From NCBI GenBank assembly GCA_030017555.1, contig JASEIC010000006.1:1-38185 (forward strand): DNA of 38,185 bases, in the 5' to 3' direction. The stretch comes from Patescibacteria group bacterium (GTDB taxonomy: Bacteria; Patescibacteriota; Minisyncoccia; UBA6257; GWB1-50-10). The notes under the pieces were generated by a model. The model had not been told where the DNA came from and made no database searches. It was given only the letters and a program-made list of their open reading frames with translations. Of this stretch, positions 7,944-17,917 are shown one piece after another. Both the position numbers and the translations under genes were made by a program. How positions within the stretch are numbered: the first letter of the stretch is position 1; the number at the start of each line of letters is the position of its first letter.

Positions 7944-8219
7944 TTATTTAACTGCTTCTTTTAAAACCTTGCCAGCCCTAAATTTTGGCTTTGTTGAAGC
8001 GGCAATTTGTATTTTTTCACCAGTTTTCGGATTAACGCCCATTCGAGCCGCTCTTTTTGCAATTCTAAAAGTGCCAAAACCGCTGATTGCTACTTCTTCA
8101 CCGCGGCTCAAAGTTTTTACAATCGTATCAAAAACAGTCTCAACCGCTAATTGCGCTTGTTTTTTAGTTTCAATACCGGTAGCGCTAATTACTGCATCAA
8201 CGAGTCCGTCTTTTTTCAT
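7944..8219 (-). CDS. HU-family DNA-binding protein
   Basis: 91 aa; VAISGFGTFRIAKRAARMGVNPKTGEKIQIAASTKPKFRAGKVLKEAV. Confidence 0.96.
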   Translation of the reverse strand: MKKDGLVDAVISATGIETKKQAQLAVETVFDTIVKTLSRGEEVAISGFGTFRIAKRAARMGVNPKTGEKIQIAASTKPKFRAGKVLKEAVK

Positions 8220-8518
8220 AAACTATTTTTTAAATTCTATATTTTTTCAACATCTCTCGACCTTTAAAAGTCGCTTTTATTATAGCAGACAAGCAAAATC
8301 AAGCAAAAACAAACCTGTCCACAAAGTGTGGAGAAGAAAAAACATAATATTTTCCTTATTAATTCCAATAAAACTGATAAAAATCGGAAATTATTTTATT
8401 TAATTAAGCGAAAAATCCCTGATTTTATCAAGATTTTACCGCTATTGACACAAATAGATATAGCCGGTGATTCGAAGAGCAACTCGGGAAAATAAATATT
8501 CTACATGCTCTCCTACGC

Positions 8519-10048
8519 TTACCTGGCAAACTCCACCGCCTTTATTTCCCTTATAACTGTAACTTTGATTTCACCCGGATATTGAATATCGGATTGAATT
8601 TTACCAGCCACTTTTTTAGCTAGCTGTAAAGCGCCAAAATCATCGATTTTTTCAGGCACAACAAAAACCCTGACTTCCCGACCGGCCGACACGGCATAAG
8701 CTTGTTTTACTCCTTCAAACGAATGAACAACTTTTTCTATTTCTTCCAAACGTTTCAAATACTTTTCAAGGGAATCTCGGCGGGCGCCCGGTCGAGCCGC
8801 GGAAATCGCATCCGCGGCAGCTACCACATATGATTCGGAACTTGAAAAAGGATATTCTTCATGATGAGCCTCCATGGCCTGAATTACCGCGTCATCAATA
8901 TTATATTTCTTTAAAATTTTTCTTCCTAAATCAACGTGAGTTCCTTCAACTTCATGATCAATCGCTTTGCCGATATCGTGAAGTAATGCCGCTTTTTTAG
9001 TAATTGCGATATTTAAATGAAGTTCAGCCGCAATCATTGCTGATATATGAGTCATCTCAATCGAGTGCTGAAGAACATTTTGCCCATAACTTGTCCGGTA
9101 ATTTAAACGTCCTAAAAGGAATGTAATTTCTTTTGGTAAATCAAGAATACCGACTTCATAAGCGGCTTCTTCACCGATTTTTCTTACTCGAGAATCCAGT
9201 TCAAGACGCGCTTCTTCAATTTTTTCCTCAATTTTAGCCGGTTGAATCCGACCGTCTTTTATAAGTTTTTCAAGCGCAATTTTTGCAAGCTCGCGACGCA
9301 TTGGATCAAAAGAAGATAAAAGAATACTCTCCGGCATTTCATCAACAATCACTTCAACGCCGGTTAACCTCTCGAAAGCTCTAATGTTCCTGCCTTCCCG
9401 ACCGATAATCTTTCCTTTTATTTCTTCATTAGGCAATTCAACAACCGTGGTGGTCACGTCAACCACATGGTCACGCGCATATCTTTGAATTGTCGAAGTA
9501 ATAATCTCAAGAGCTTTTGCTTCTACTTGATCTCTCCGATTTTTTTCAAGCTTAACAATACTTTCCTTCAAATCTTCTTTATATTCCTGTTCTAATTCAC
9601 GAAAAAGAGTATTTTTGGCCTCTTCTCGACTTAAACCCGCAACTCGTTCCATTTCTTTTACTGCTTTTTCTCGGAATGCTTTAGCGTCAGTTTCTAAATT
9701 CTCACTTTTTTGAAACTCTTTTTTTAATCTTTCACTTTCTGCATTTACATTGGAACGCTCACGTTCTAACAAATCCTCCTTTTTAACCAATCGTTCCTCA
9801 AGATGTCTTAATTCTTGCTTACGTTCGCGTTCTTCTTTTTGGGCTTCGACTAAAATGGACGCGGCCTTGTCTTTGCCCGCAATAATAATTTCTTTAGCCT
9901 CGTTCCTGGCAGATTCTAATTCAGCTTTAATTTTCTGCTCTAAGGTCGCGCCAATGCGCTTGGCAACTACGAGCCTCACAAAATAACCTAAAGCCAAACA
10001 TAAAACTACCAGACCACCGAGTAACCAAAGATTCATCTCTGTGGTCAT
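8519..10048 (-). CDS. rny: Ribonuclease Y
   Basis: N-terminal TM, coiled coil, KH domain (IIGREGRNIRAFE), HD domain (LLHDIGKAIDHE). Confidence 0.97.
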   Translation of the reverse strand: MTTEMNLWLLGGLVVLCLALGYFVRLVVAKRIGATLEQKIKAELESARNEAKEIIIAGKDKAASILVEAQKEERERKQELRHLEERLVKKEDLLERERSNVNAESERLKKEFQKSENLETDAKAFREKAVKEMERVAGLSREEAKNTLFRELEQEYKEDLKESIVKLEKNRRDQVEAKALEIITSTIQRYARDHVVDVTTTVVELPNEEIKGKIIGREGRNIRAFERLTGVEVIVDEMPESILLSSFDPMRRELAKIALEKLIKDGRIQPAKIEEKIEEARLELDSRVRKIGEEAAYEVGILDLPKEITFLLGRLNYRTSYGQNVLQHSIEMTHISAMIAAELHLNIAITKKAALLHDIGKAIDHEVEGTHVDLGRKILKKYNIDDAVIQAMEAHHEEYPFSSSESYVVAAADAISAARPGARRDSLEKYLKRLEEIEKVVHSFEGVKQAYAVSAGREVRVFVVPEKIDDFGALQLAKKVAGKIQSDIQYPGEIKVTVIREIKAVEFAR

Positions 10049-10290
10049 GTTTTTAAATTTTAATTAAATTATTTTTTACCCAGCTTAGAAAATTGAGTTA
10101 AGCCACTCTTAAAAAGAAGTGGATTGTTACTATAGGAAAATGGACAAAATTCTTGAAATAAAAACACGTTCTTAAATTCCCTAACTGGGACTAATCGACG
10201 TTTTACATAAAAAGTATAATCCTCCAAATAAGACATGTCAAAAACGCGCCTGGTGATAAATCGTTAATTTTCGGCTAAAATAAAGGAATT

Positions 10291-11838
10291 ATGAAAAGAA
10301 CTGTTACTCTTGTTGTCTTGGATGGTTGGGGTATTGGCAAACAAGATGAATCAAACCCAATTTATGCCGCGAAACCCAAAACCATTGATTATATTCAAGC
10401 CAATTTTCCAAACGGCGCTCTTCAAGCCTCGGGTATTGCCGCGGGCCTTCCTTGGGAAGAAGAAGGCAATAGCGAAGTGGGTCATTTAACAATCGGTGCC
10501 GGGAAAATACTTTATCAGCATTTTCCAAAAATTTCATTGGCTATTGATGACGGCAGTTTTTTTGAAAATACGGCATTAAAAGAAGCTTTCCTGCATACCA
10601 AGAAAAATAAAAGCGCAGTTCATTTAGCGGGTCTTCTTACAAGCGGTAATGTTCATGCGTCTTTTAAGCATTTAATTGCTTTGCTTAATATGGCGAAACG
10701 CGAAAATATTTTTCAAATTTACCTTCAAATATTTGCCGACGGCAGAGATAGTCCTCCGCATTCAGCCGGTAAGTTTATTCAGGAATTAAGAAGTGAAATT
10801 CAAAAACTAAATCTGGGCAAAATCGTAAGTTTAAGCGGCCGATATTATGCCATGGATCGAGACGGCCATTGGGATCGTACTCGACAAACATATCGTTTAA
10901 TTACCGAAGCAAAAAATACTCCGCAAAACGTAGAACAAGTACTTAAAAAAACTTATGATCATAATTTGAGCGATGAATTTATTGAACCGGCGATAATTGA
11001 CGAACCGCACCCGGTCAAAACTAATGACGCAATAATATTCTTTAACTTCCGTGAAGATCGCATGCGGCAAATTACTGAACCATTTTTAAACCCAAGCTTC
11101 GATAAATTTCCCATTCAGAAAATCAAAAACCTTTATATCACCACCATGACCGAATACCAAGAAAGACTTCCGACCAATGCCGCTTTCCATAAAGAAAAAG
11201 TTGAAAGTTCTCTTGGTAAAATTCTTTCTGAAAATAATAAAACTCAGCTTCGTATTGCTGAAACTGAAAAATACGCTCACATTACTTACTTTTTTAATGG
11301 CTTGCAAGAAAAACCCTTCCCAAATGAATATCGAGTTTTAATACCATCAGACGATGTTGCTCATCGTGAAGACCGTCCAGAAATGCAAGCTCGAGCCATT
11401 ACCGACCGGGCTCTTATTGCGCTAAAAGAAGGCGGTTTTGATTTTGTTCTTATAAACTATGCAAATCCTGATATTGTTGCCCACACCGGCAATTATGATG
11501 CGACAGTCAAAGCGATAAAAACCGTTGACCAAGAATTAGAACGCCTTCTTGAAGCTGCTTTTTCAAATAATCACTTGGTTATTATCACCTCTGACCACGG
11601 CAATGCCGAGGTTATTTTTGATCCGAAAACCGGAAGCATTGAAACAAAACACAATACTAATCCTGTTCCTATTTATCTTGTTGCTCAAGAATATAGGCTG
11701 CCCAAACCAAAATATGCAAATCATATTCAAACAATTGGTTTGTTATCCGATGTCGCGCCGACAATACTCGCTTTAATGAATATCAGAAAACCACCGGAAA
11801 TGACAGGCCAAAGCTTACTTGATCAACTTCTTTTCTAA
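10291..11838 (+). CDS. gpmI: 2,3-bisphosphoglycerate-independent phosphoglycerate mutase
   Basis: LVVLDGWGIG, GNSEVGHLTIGAGKI, ITSDHGNAE; full-length 515 aa. Confidence 0.97.
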   Translation: MKRTVTLVVLDGWGIGKQDESNPIYAAKPKTIDYIQANFPNGALQASGIAAGLPWEEEGNSEVGHLTIGAGKILYQHFPKISLAIDDGSFFENTALKEAFLHTKKNKSAVHLAGLLTSGNVHASFKHLIALLNMAKRENIFQIYLQIFADGRDSPPHSAGKFIQELRSEIQKLNLGKIVSLSGRYYAMDRDGHWDRTRQTYRLITEAKNTPQNVEQVLKKTYDHNLSDEFIEPAIIDEPHPVKTNDAIIFFNFREDRMRQITEPFLNPSFDKFPIQKIKNLYITTMTEYQERLPTNAAFHKEKVESSLGKILSENNKTQLRIAETEKYAHITYFFNGLQEKPFPNEYRVLIPSDDVAHREDRPEMQARAITDRALIALKEGGFDFVLINYANPDIVAHTGNYDATVKAIKTVDQELERLLEAAFSNNHLVIITSDHGNAEVIFDPKTGSIETKHNTNPVPIYLVAQEYRLPKPKYANHIQTIGLLSDVAPTILALMNIRKPPEMTGQSLLDQLLF

Positions 11839-11869
11839 AATAAAGGTTTTTTGTGCTAAAATTAACAGG

Positions 11870-12235
11870 ATGAAGCTTATTGGAAAAATTATCTTCCATG
11901 TTTTTTCTAACGCTATAGCAGTACTTGCTGCAAGTTATTTCATTAATGGTTTTGTTTTTAACGGTGATTTTCTGGCGTTACTTATCGCCGCCGTAATTCT
12001 TACTTTAATAAATACCTTCATCCGTCCAATCTTAAAATTATTCTTGGGACCATTAATTGTTTTGACTTTTGGTCTTTTTACCATTATCCTTAATGCAATC
12101 ACCCTCTACCTTCTTGACGTATTAAGCAGTTCTCTTACAATCCATGGATACTTGCCTCTTGTATTAGGAACGTTTATGATTGGGGCAATTAACTTTGTTT
12201 TAAATTTCGCAGCTAAAAAATCGCATCAAAAATAA
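11870..12235 (+). CDS. Phage holin family 4 / small multi-TM membrane protein
   Basis: MKLIGKIIFHVFSNAIAVLAASYFINGF...NTFIRPILKLFLGPLIVLTFGLFTIILNAITLYLLD; four TM segments. ATG at 11870 preferred over the track start inside gpmI. Confidence 0.8.
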   Translation: MKLIGKIIFHVFSNAIAVLAASYFINGFVFNGDFLALLIAAVILTLINTFIRPILKLFLGPLIVLTFGLFTIILNAITLYLLDVLSSSLTIHGYLPLVLGTFMIGAINFVLNFAAKKSHQK

Positions 12236-12448
12236 ATGCTTACCGTTGCTCAAATAGTTGTTTCAATAATCCTTATCATTCTTGTTCTCCTACAAGAACG
12301 TTCTTCTGGTTTATCGGGTGTTTTTGGCGGCACTGGCGGTACTCCTTATCAAAGCCGCCGCGGTTTAGAAAAATTCATTTATTGGGCAACTATTGGCGCT
12401 GCCTCCATTTTTGCGGCTTTAGCAATAATAAATCTGATTATTAAATAG
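12236..12448 (+). CDS. secG: Preprotein translocase subunit SecG
   Basis: IILIILVLLQERSSGLSGVFGGTGGTPYQSRRGLEKFIYWATI. Confidence 0.92.
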   Translation: MLTVAQIVVSIILIILVLLQERSSGLSGVFGGTGGTPYQSRRGLEKFIYWATIGAASIFAALAIINLIIK

Positions 12449-12503
12449 CTTGTTTTCTGATTTTTAAATCGGTACAATTTCTCGCTTTTTTCTTATTTTT
12501 GCC

Positions 12504-14168
12504 ATGCATAGCATAAAAAAAATTTTAAGCTCGCTTACCAAAAAAGAGAGAATATTGGTAATTATTTCGCTTGTAATTTTCGTTATAAGTTTTATCGCGA
12601 ATCTCGCAACTAATATCAGCGAACGAAGCGCCTTTGTACCTATCCGAGGAGGTTATTACATAGAAGGATTTGTTGGTCAGCCAATAGCTATAAACCCTAT
12701 TATTTCTAACAATCAGGCCGATCTTGATATAAGCGCATTGATTTATAGCCGCCTTTTTGATCTTTTAGCTCATCACGAAATTACTGATAACGGCCGGGTT
12801 TATGTTTTAAAGCTCAAAAACGACCTAGTTTGGGACGACAATGAACCGCTTACAAGCGATGATGTAATTTTTACCATCAAAACAATTCAAGATCCATCAA
12901 GTCATTCCCTTTTAATGAGAAATTGGGAAGGTGTTATTTTAGAACGGTTGAGCGAACTTCAAATAAAAATAACCTTGGCTACGCCCTATGCGTTTTTAAT
13001 TGACAATATTAAAAGATTGCCGATTTTACCAAAACATATTTTTGGCAATATTCCACCGGCAAACTTACGTCTTTCTGCTTATAATCTTGAGCCGGTTGGT
13101 AGCGGCCCGTATCGTTTCAAAGACTTTTCTAAACGTCGCGACGGTTTTATTACAAACTATCATTTAGTAACAAATGATAAATACTTCGGCGATAAACCTT
13201 TTATTGAAGATTTTTATTTTAATTTTTATGAACGCATTGACGAATTAATCGACGCCTTCCGCCTTCATCAAGTAAATGGTTTTGGAAGCGCGTTGCCGTT
13301 CAAAGAAGAAATAAAACAATTGGCCCAGGCAAAGTTTGAAAAAATAACAATGCCTCGCTATTATTCGTTATTTTTTAATTCTTTAAGCAATCGTTACTTA
13401 AAATCAGAAAATCTCAAATTGGCTCTCGCGACCGCCATTAACCGAGAAGAAATAATCAAAAAATTCTTGGACGATAGCGCTTTAATAACCGAAAGTCCTT
13501 TTTTGGAATATTCTAAAAAACCTTGGGCTCAAATCATAAACAATTCCGATGCTAATGATAATTTTTTAGATTGGCAACAAAAAACAAAATATGATCCGGA
13601 AAAAGCCAAAGAATACCTCGAAAACTGGCAAAAACAAAATAAAAAAGCTGAATTAAATCTTAATGTCTTTGTGCCCAAAATAAATTTTTTGGAAAAAATC
13701 GCAAATTCAATTATTGAATCTTGGCAAGCAATTGGTATTGAAAAAATTAATGTGAGCGCCATAGAAACCGAGGATATATTAAACGATGTTATAAAAACAA
13801 GAAATTACGATATTCTTCTTTTTGGTAATGTCTTAGAAAATCCTGAAGATTTCTTTCCGTTTTGGCACTCGTCACAACGTTTTTATCCCGGTTTAAATCT
13901 GTCTCTTTTTCAAAATCAAGAAGTTGATAAAATTATCGAAAATATTCGCCAAAAAGAAATGACTGATTACGAACGTTATTTAGAACTTAAAAAATTAGAA
14001 ACCTCGATCCTTGAAGAAAATCCGGCAATCTTCCTTTTTTCTTTACCGTATTTTTATGTTCATACTGAACGTTTAGAAGGATTTAACCCTAATATAATAA
14101 TCACTCCGGCTGATCGTTTCCGTGATATTAACAAATGGAATGTTGCTCGAGTAAGGGTAATAAAATAA
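12504..14168 (+). CDS. Peptide ABC transporter substrate-binding protein (SBP family 5)
   Basis: 554 aa; N-terminal TM; LTSDDVIFTIKTIQDP, SGPYRFKDF, NREEIIKKF motifs. Confidence 0.9.
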   Translation: MHSIKKILSSLTKKERILVIISLVIFVISFIANLATNISERSAFVPIRGGYYIEGFVGQPIAINPIISNNQADLDISALIYSRLFDLLAHHEITDNGRVYVLKLKNDLVWDDNEPLTSDDVIFTIKTIQDPSSHSLLMRNWEGVILERLSELQIKITLATPYAFLIDNIKRLPILPKHIFGNIPPANLRLSAYNLEPVGSGPYRFKDFSKRRDGFITNYHLVTNDKYFGDKPFIEDFYFNFYERIDELIDAFRLHQVNGFGSALPFKEEIKQLAQAKFEKITMPRYYSLFFNSLSNRYLKSENLKLALATAINREEIIKKFLDDSALITESPFLEYSKKPWAQIINNSDANDNFLDWQQKTKYDPEKAKEYLENWQKQNKKAELNLNVFVPKINFLEKIANSIIESWQAIGIEKINVSAIETEDILNDVIKTRNYDILLFGNVLENPEDFFPFWHSSQRFYPGLNLSLFQNQEVDKIIENIRQKEMTDYERYLELKKLETSILEENPAIFLFSLPYFYVHTERLEGFNPNIIITPADRFRDINKWNVARVRVIK

Positions 14169-14310
14169 CTCTTGCCTTACTAGTACAAAAAATTGACAAA
14201 TAAACATTTATAAATTAAACTTAAATCGACTTAGTAAATCTCTCATATTTTCTTCTTTAAATCTCCGCAAAATATCTTTAAATTCAATTTTTATTTACAC
14301 AAAACAGAGA

Positions 14311-14394
14311 GCCCTCGTGGCGGAACTGGCAGACGCGCAGGCTTCAGGAGCCTGTGAGAGCAATCTTATAGAGGTTCAAATCCTCTCGAGGGCA
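14311..14394 (+). tRNA. tRNA-Leu (anticodon CAG)
   Basis: GCCCTCG...CAGGC-TTCAGGA-GCCTG, long variable arm, GAGG-TTCAAAT-CCTC, CGAGGGC. Confidence 0.92.
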
Positions 14395-14411
14395 CGTAAT
14401 TAATTTTATTT

Positions 14412-16142
14412 ATGGTTACACGACACAAAAAAATAGGCATAAAGTCGACTCACAAACCGACTTTAAAAACCATGGACAAGGAATTTGTCCGATTTGTGGC
14501 ACTGGGCGGCCTCGAAGAGATCGGCCGCAATATGATGTTTTTCGAATACAAAAACGAAATTCTCATTATTGACGTCGGCCTTCAATTTCCAGAAGAAGAA
14601 CAACCGGGCATTGATTACATCATCCCTAATGTAAGTTACTTGGAAGGAAAAAAAGATAATATTAAAGGCATTATTATTACTCATGGCCACTATGACCACA
14701 TTGGCGCTCTGCCGTATCTTTTAAACAAATTAGGCAATCCGCCAATTTACGCCACCCGCTTAACTGAAGAAATCATAAAAAAACGCCAGGAAGATTTCCC
14801 TAATTCTCCAAAGCCAATTTTCCAAATTATAAAAGGCGGTGAAATGCATGAAATTTCAGATTATTTTTCCGCAACCTTTTTTGATGTTGTCCACAATATT
14901 CCGGAAGGTGTTGGCCTAATTATCCACACGCCAATCGGCAACATTGTTCATCCTGGTGAATTTAAATTTGATTATGACATGAATGGCAAACCAAAAGGAC
15001 TGGAAACTTGGAAACGGGTTGGCGCCCAAGGCATTCATACTCTCATGCTTGATTCTACCGGCGCTGAAGTGCCTGGTTTCGCTTTATCAGAAAGAATCGT
15101 TGAAGCTGAACTTGAAAAACTTTTTAAGGCCGCGCCTGGTAGAATTTTGGTTGGCACTTTCGCATCGCTTCTTGACCGCATTGGGGAAATTATAAAAATC
15201 GCTGAAAAAATTGGCCGCAAAGTTGCGGTCAGCGGCTTTTCAATGCAATCAAATATCCAGATCACTCAAAATCTGGGATTTCTTAAATTCCAAAAAGGCA
15301 CCATCATTCCGCTTGACGCCATTAACAGATACCACGATGACAAACTTTTGATTCTTTGCACTGGCGCCCAAGGCGAACCAAACGCAAGCCTGATGAAAAT
15401 TGCAAACGGCGAACACCGAAATATTAAAGTTAAAAAATCCGATACCATTATCCTTTCTTCATCTATTGTTCCCGGCAATGAACGCAGTGTCCAAAATCTT
15501 AAAGATAATTTAAGCCGTCAGGGCGCGCACATTTTTCATTATAAAATGCTTGATATCCACTCATCTGGCCACGCGCCTCAAGAAGAATTAAAAACCGTTA
15601 TGCGTTTGATAAAACCCCGATTCTTTATACCGATTCACGGCTATTATTTTATGCGCTCACAAAACGCCAAACTTGCTGAACAAGAATTAAAATTAAAACC
15701 GGAAGAAATCGCTTTAACCGACAATGGCCTTGTGGTTGAACTTCACAGAAACGGCGTCCGCGTCACCGACGAACAACTGCCCGCTCATTATGTTATGGTT
15801 GATGGTTTAGGTATTGGTGATGTCGGTGAAGTGGTTTTACGCGATCGATTAGCTTTAGCTCAGGAAGGTATGGTTGTCATTATCACAACTATTAGCCGGC
15901 AAAACGGCAAAATTTTGAAAAATCCCGATATTATTTCCCGCGGTTTTATTTACTTAAAAGAAAACCAAGAACTTTTGGATGAAATTAGGCGCAAAATCCG
16001 CGGTATTATCAGCCGCATCCCGCAATATCAACCGCTTGACGCGGACTACGTAAAAACTCTAATCCGTGACCAGATCGGACAGTTCCTCTACACAAAGACG
16101 AAAAGACGGCCCATGATCTTGCCGGTCATTATAGAGATTTAG
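14412..16142 (+). CDS. rnj: Ribonuclease J
   Basis: Metallo-beta-lactamase/beta-CASP: ITHGHYDHIGALPYLL, GFALSERIVE, SSGHAPQEELKTVMRLIKPRFFIPIHGY. Confidence 0.97.
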   Translation: MVTRHKKIGIKSTHKPTLKTMDKEFVRFVALGGLEEIGRNMMFFEYKNEILIIDVGLQFPEEEQPGIDYIIPNVSYLEGKKDNIKGIIITHGHYDHIGALPYLLNKLGNPPIYATRLTEEIIKKRQEDFPNSPKPIFQIIKGGEMHEISDYFSATFFDVVHNIPEGVGLIIHTPIGNIVHPGEFKFDYDMNGKPKGLETWKRVGAQGIHTLMLDSTGAEVPGFALSERIVEAELEKLFKAAPGRILVGTFASLLDRIGEIIKIAEKIGRKVAVSGFSMQSNIQITQNLGFLKFQKGTIIPLDAINRYHDDKLLILCTGAQGEPNASLMKIANGEHRNIKVKKSDTIILSSSIVPGNERSVQNLKDNLSRQGAHIFHYKMLDIHSSGHAPQEELKTVMRLIKPRFFIPIHGYYFMRSQNAKLAEQELKLKPEEIALTDNGLVVELHRNGVRVTDEQLPAHYVMVDGLGIGDVGEVVLRDRLALAQEGMVVIITTISRQNGKILKNPDIISRGFIYLKENQELLDEIRRKIRGIISRIPQYQPLDADYVKTLIRDQIGQFLYTKTKRRPMILPVIIEI

Positions 16143-16193
16143 AGTTTTATCAATGATTATTGAAATTTAAATTGAATTAGATAATATAAACAC

Positions 16194-16325
16194 AGGACTT
16201 TCACGAGGTGGCGAGTTAAAGAAGGTTGATCCTGATTCTTTGTATTACCATGCTTCCTGAAAGGACTTTTTATATAAAGGATCTGATCGCGATTAAGAGG
16301 CGTTTTGAAACGCCTCTTTTGTTTT
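16194..16325 (+). ncRNA. Candidate leader or small RNA upstream of trpS, ending in a terminator
   Basis: TTGAAA-16 nt-TAATAT promoter-like (16160-16187); hairpin AAAGAA-GG-ttgat-CC-tga-TTCTTT; GATCCT complementary to downstream AGGATC; terminator AGAGGCGTTT-tg-AAACGCCTCTTTT (16296-16320). Confidence 0.5.
16296..16325 (+). terminator. Intrinsic terminator upstream of trpS
   Basis: AGAGGCGTTT-tg-AAACGCCTCT + T-rich run. Confidence 0.85.
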
Positions 16326-16353
16326 TATAAATAAACGTTTTATACTGAAATCT

Positions 16354-17412
16354 ATGAAACCCATCCTCGTCTCCGGCATCCAGCCCACCGGCAAGCTCCA
16401 TTTAGGCAATTATCTCGGGGCGCTTAAAAACTTTGTCGAACTCCAAAATTCAAACAAATATTCCTCTTATTTCTTCATTGCGGATTACCATTCGCTCACT
16501 GAAACATTCGATCAAAAAGAAAAATCTGGGCAGATTCTTGATATAATGATCAATTTTCTCGCCGCAGGATTAGATCCAAAGAAATCCGTTATTTTTCTTC
16601 AATCCGCAATCCCTGCGCATGCAGAGCTTTGTTGGATTCTGAATACCATAACGCCTTTCGGCGAACTCCGCCGAATGACGCAATTTAAAGATAAGACTCA
16701 AGTTATTTTCGAATACCTCGATATAAAGCACAAAAATGAGCGGGGGTATAGCGATGAAGTAAGTGACGAGTTGGCGATCGAGTTGGCTACAAACGTCGGC
16801 CTCTTTGACTACCCCGTTCTTATGGCTGCCGATATTCTTCTCTACGATGCGGCGTTTGTCCCGGTGGGCGAAGATCAGCTTCAGCATCTTGAACTCACCC
16901 GTACCCTCGCACGTAAATTCAACTCCAAATTCAGCAAAACCTTCATCGAACCGAAACCGCTCCTGACCGAGGTGCCACGCCTTATGAGCTTGGATGATCC
17001 TACAAAAAAAATGTCTAAATCCCGTCCACAAGGCTGTTTGTTTTTGGATAATTCGCCGACAGAAATCAAAGCAAAAATCCAAAACGCAACAACTGATTCC
17101 GGCAAAGAAATAAAATATGACGAAACCCATAAACCCGGAATTAGCAATTTACTTTTAATCTACTCTTCGTTAAATAACGAATCTATAAAATCTATTGAGA
17201 AAAAATTTATTGGTAAGGGCTATGGCGATTTTAAAAAATCACTAGCCGAAGTCATAATAAAAGCCCTTGAACCATTCCAAAAAAACAAAAAAGAATTATC
17301 AAAAAACTTGAATTCAGTTAAGAAAATTATTGAAATCGGCAATAAAAAAGCCCTTGAAATAACAGGTAAAAAAATCATTCAAATAAAAGAAAAAATAGGG
17401 CTTATTTGGTAA
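16354..17412 (+). CDS. trpS: Tryptophanyl-tRNA synthetase
   Basis: SGIQPTGKLHLGNYLGAL, PVGEDQLQHLELTR, DPTKKMSKS. Confidence 0.97.
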   Translation: MKPILVSGIQPTGKLHLGNYLGALKNFVELQNSNKYSSYFFIADYHSLTETFDQKEKSGQILDIMINFLAAGLDPKKSVIFLQSAIPAHAELCWILNTITPFGELRRMTQFKDKTQVIFEYLDIKHKNERGYSDEVSDELAIELATNVGLFDYPVLMAADILLYDAAFVPVGEDQLQHLELTRTLARKFNSKFSKTFIEPKPLLTEVPRLMSLDDPTKKMSKSRPQGCLFLDNSPTEIKAKIQNATTDSGKEIKYDETHKPGISNLLLIYSSLNNESIKSIEKKFIGKGYGDFKKSLAEVIIKALEPFQKNKKELSKNLNSVKKIIEIGNKKALEITGKKIIQIKEKIGLIW

Positions 17413-17427
17413 TTTTTTATTTTTCTC

Positions 17428-17456
17428 TTGACTTCCTGAAAACACTAAAATAAAAT
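17428..17456 (+). promoter_or_regulatory. Sigma70-type promoter
   Basis: TTGACT (17428-17433), 17-nt spacer, TAAAAT (17451-17456). Confidence 0.65.
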
Positions 17457-17462
17457 AAACAT

Positions 17463-17802
17463 CTGTCAAACAAACAGCACATTTAAAAGAAGACGGGCGG
17501 GGCTTTTTGATCCTGAGCCTCTAATTCCAAGTTGGGCGACGTAATAACCCAACACAAAAGTATTCTTTGCAAGTAAGCGAGAATATGGGCATCTTATACC
17601 CGACAAATCTTTTGTAAAGAAATGCGGCTCTTCAAACGCGGAACGCGAAAAGAGCGAAAACGTTTTTATCTTATTTTTAAAAAAACGACGCATTTCAACC
17701 CTCCCTGTTCTGCTGAGGTCGGCAGATAAATGGAGCGGTAAGCTCGGGTAACGTCACTGAGCATGGATCACACCGGGGAACGATTTGATCGTTCCCTTTT
17801 TA
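17463..17802 (+). ncRNA. Candidate structured non-coding RNA (~340 nt), family unknown
   Basis: Promoter upstream; hairpins GTTGGG/CCCAAC and ACAAA-TCT-TTTGT; stem GAAATGCG/CGCATTTC (17619-17626/17689-17696) enclosing GCTCTT-caaa-CGCG-gaa-CGCG-aa-AAGAGC and CGTTTTT/AAAAACG; terminator GGAACGAT-ttg-ATCGTTCCCTTTTT. Confidence 0.6.
17777..17802 (+). terminator. Intrinsic terminator
   Basis: GGAACGAT-ttg-ATCGTTCC followed by CTTTTTA. Confidence 0.85.
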
Positions 17803-17917
17803 TTCCTAAAAAATCTTGAATACCGCGTCCACTAGCGCAGTTTTTTCTTTATTCTCAATTATTTTAAATATTAATCGAGAATTTACAAAAAATTCCATAA
17901 AATATATGATTGTATTC

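Noticed and set aside
16160-16325. T-box riboswitch upstream of trpS
   Set aside because: No recognisable T-box sequence or specifier loop; kept only as a generic leader/sRNA candidate.
16570-17147. Antisense ORFs inside trpS (and similar ones inside ileS, argS, clp, rny)
   Set aside because: Antisense shadows of strong coding genes; no independent motifs.
17505-17518. TTTGATCCTGA resembling the start of 16S rRNA (also TTGATCCTGA at ~16228)
   Set aside because: Only about 10 bases match and no further rRNA sequence follows; chance is sufficient.
17466-17693. 75-aa minus-strand ORF
   Set aside because: Overlaps the structured-RNA candidate, has no recognisable domain, and the pairing signals are better explained as RNA.
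17463-17802. RNase P RNA or SRP RNA identity for the ~340-nt candidate
   Set aside because: Size fits RNase P, but the conserved GAGGAAAGUCCGGGC and ACAGAA-type blocks are not seen; no GGAAGCAGC-type SRP motif either.
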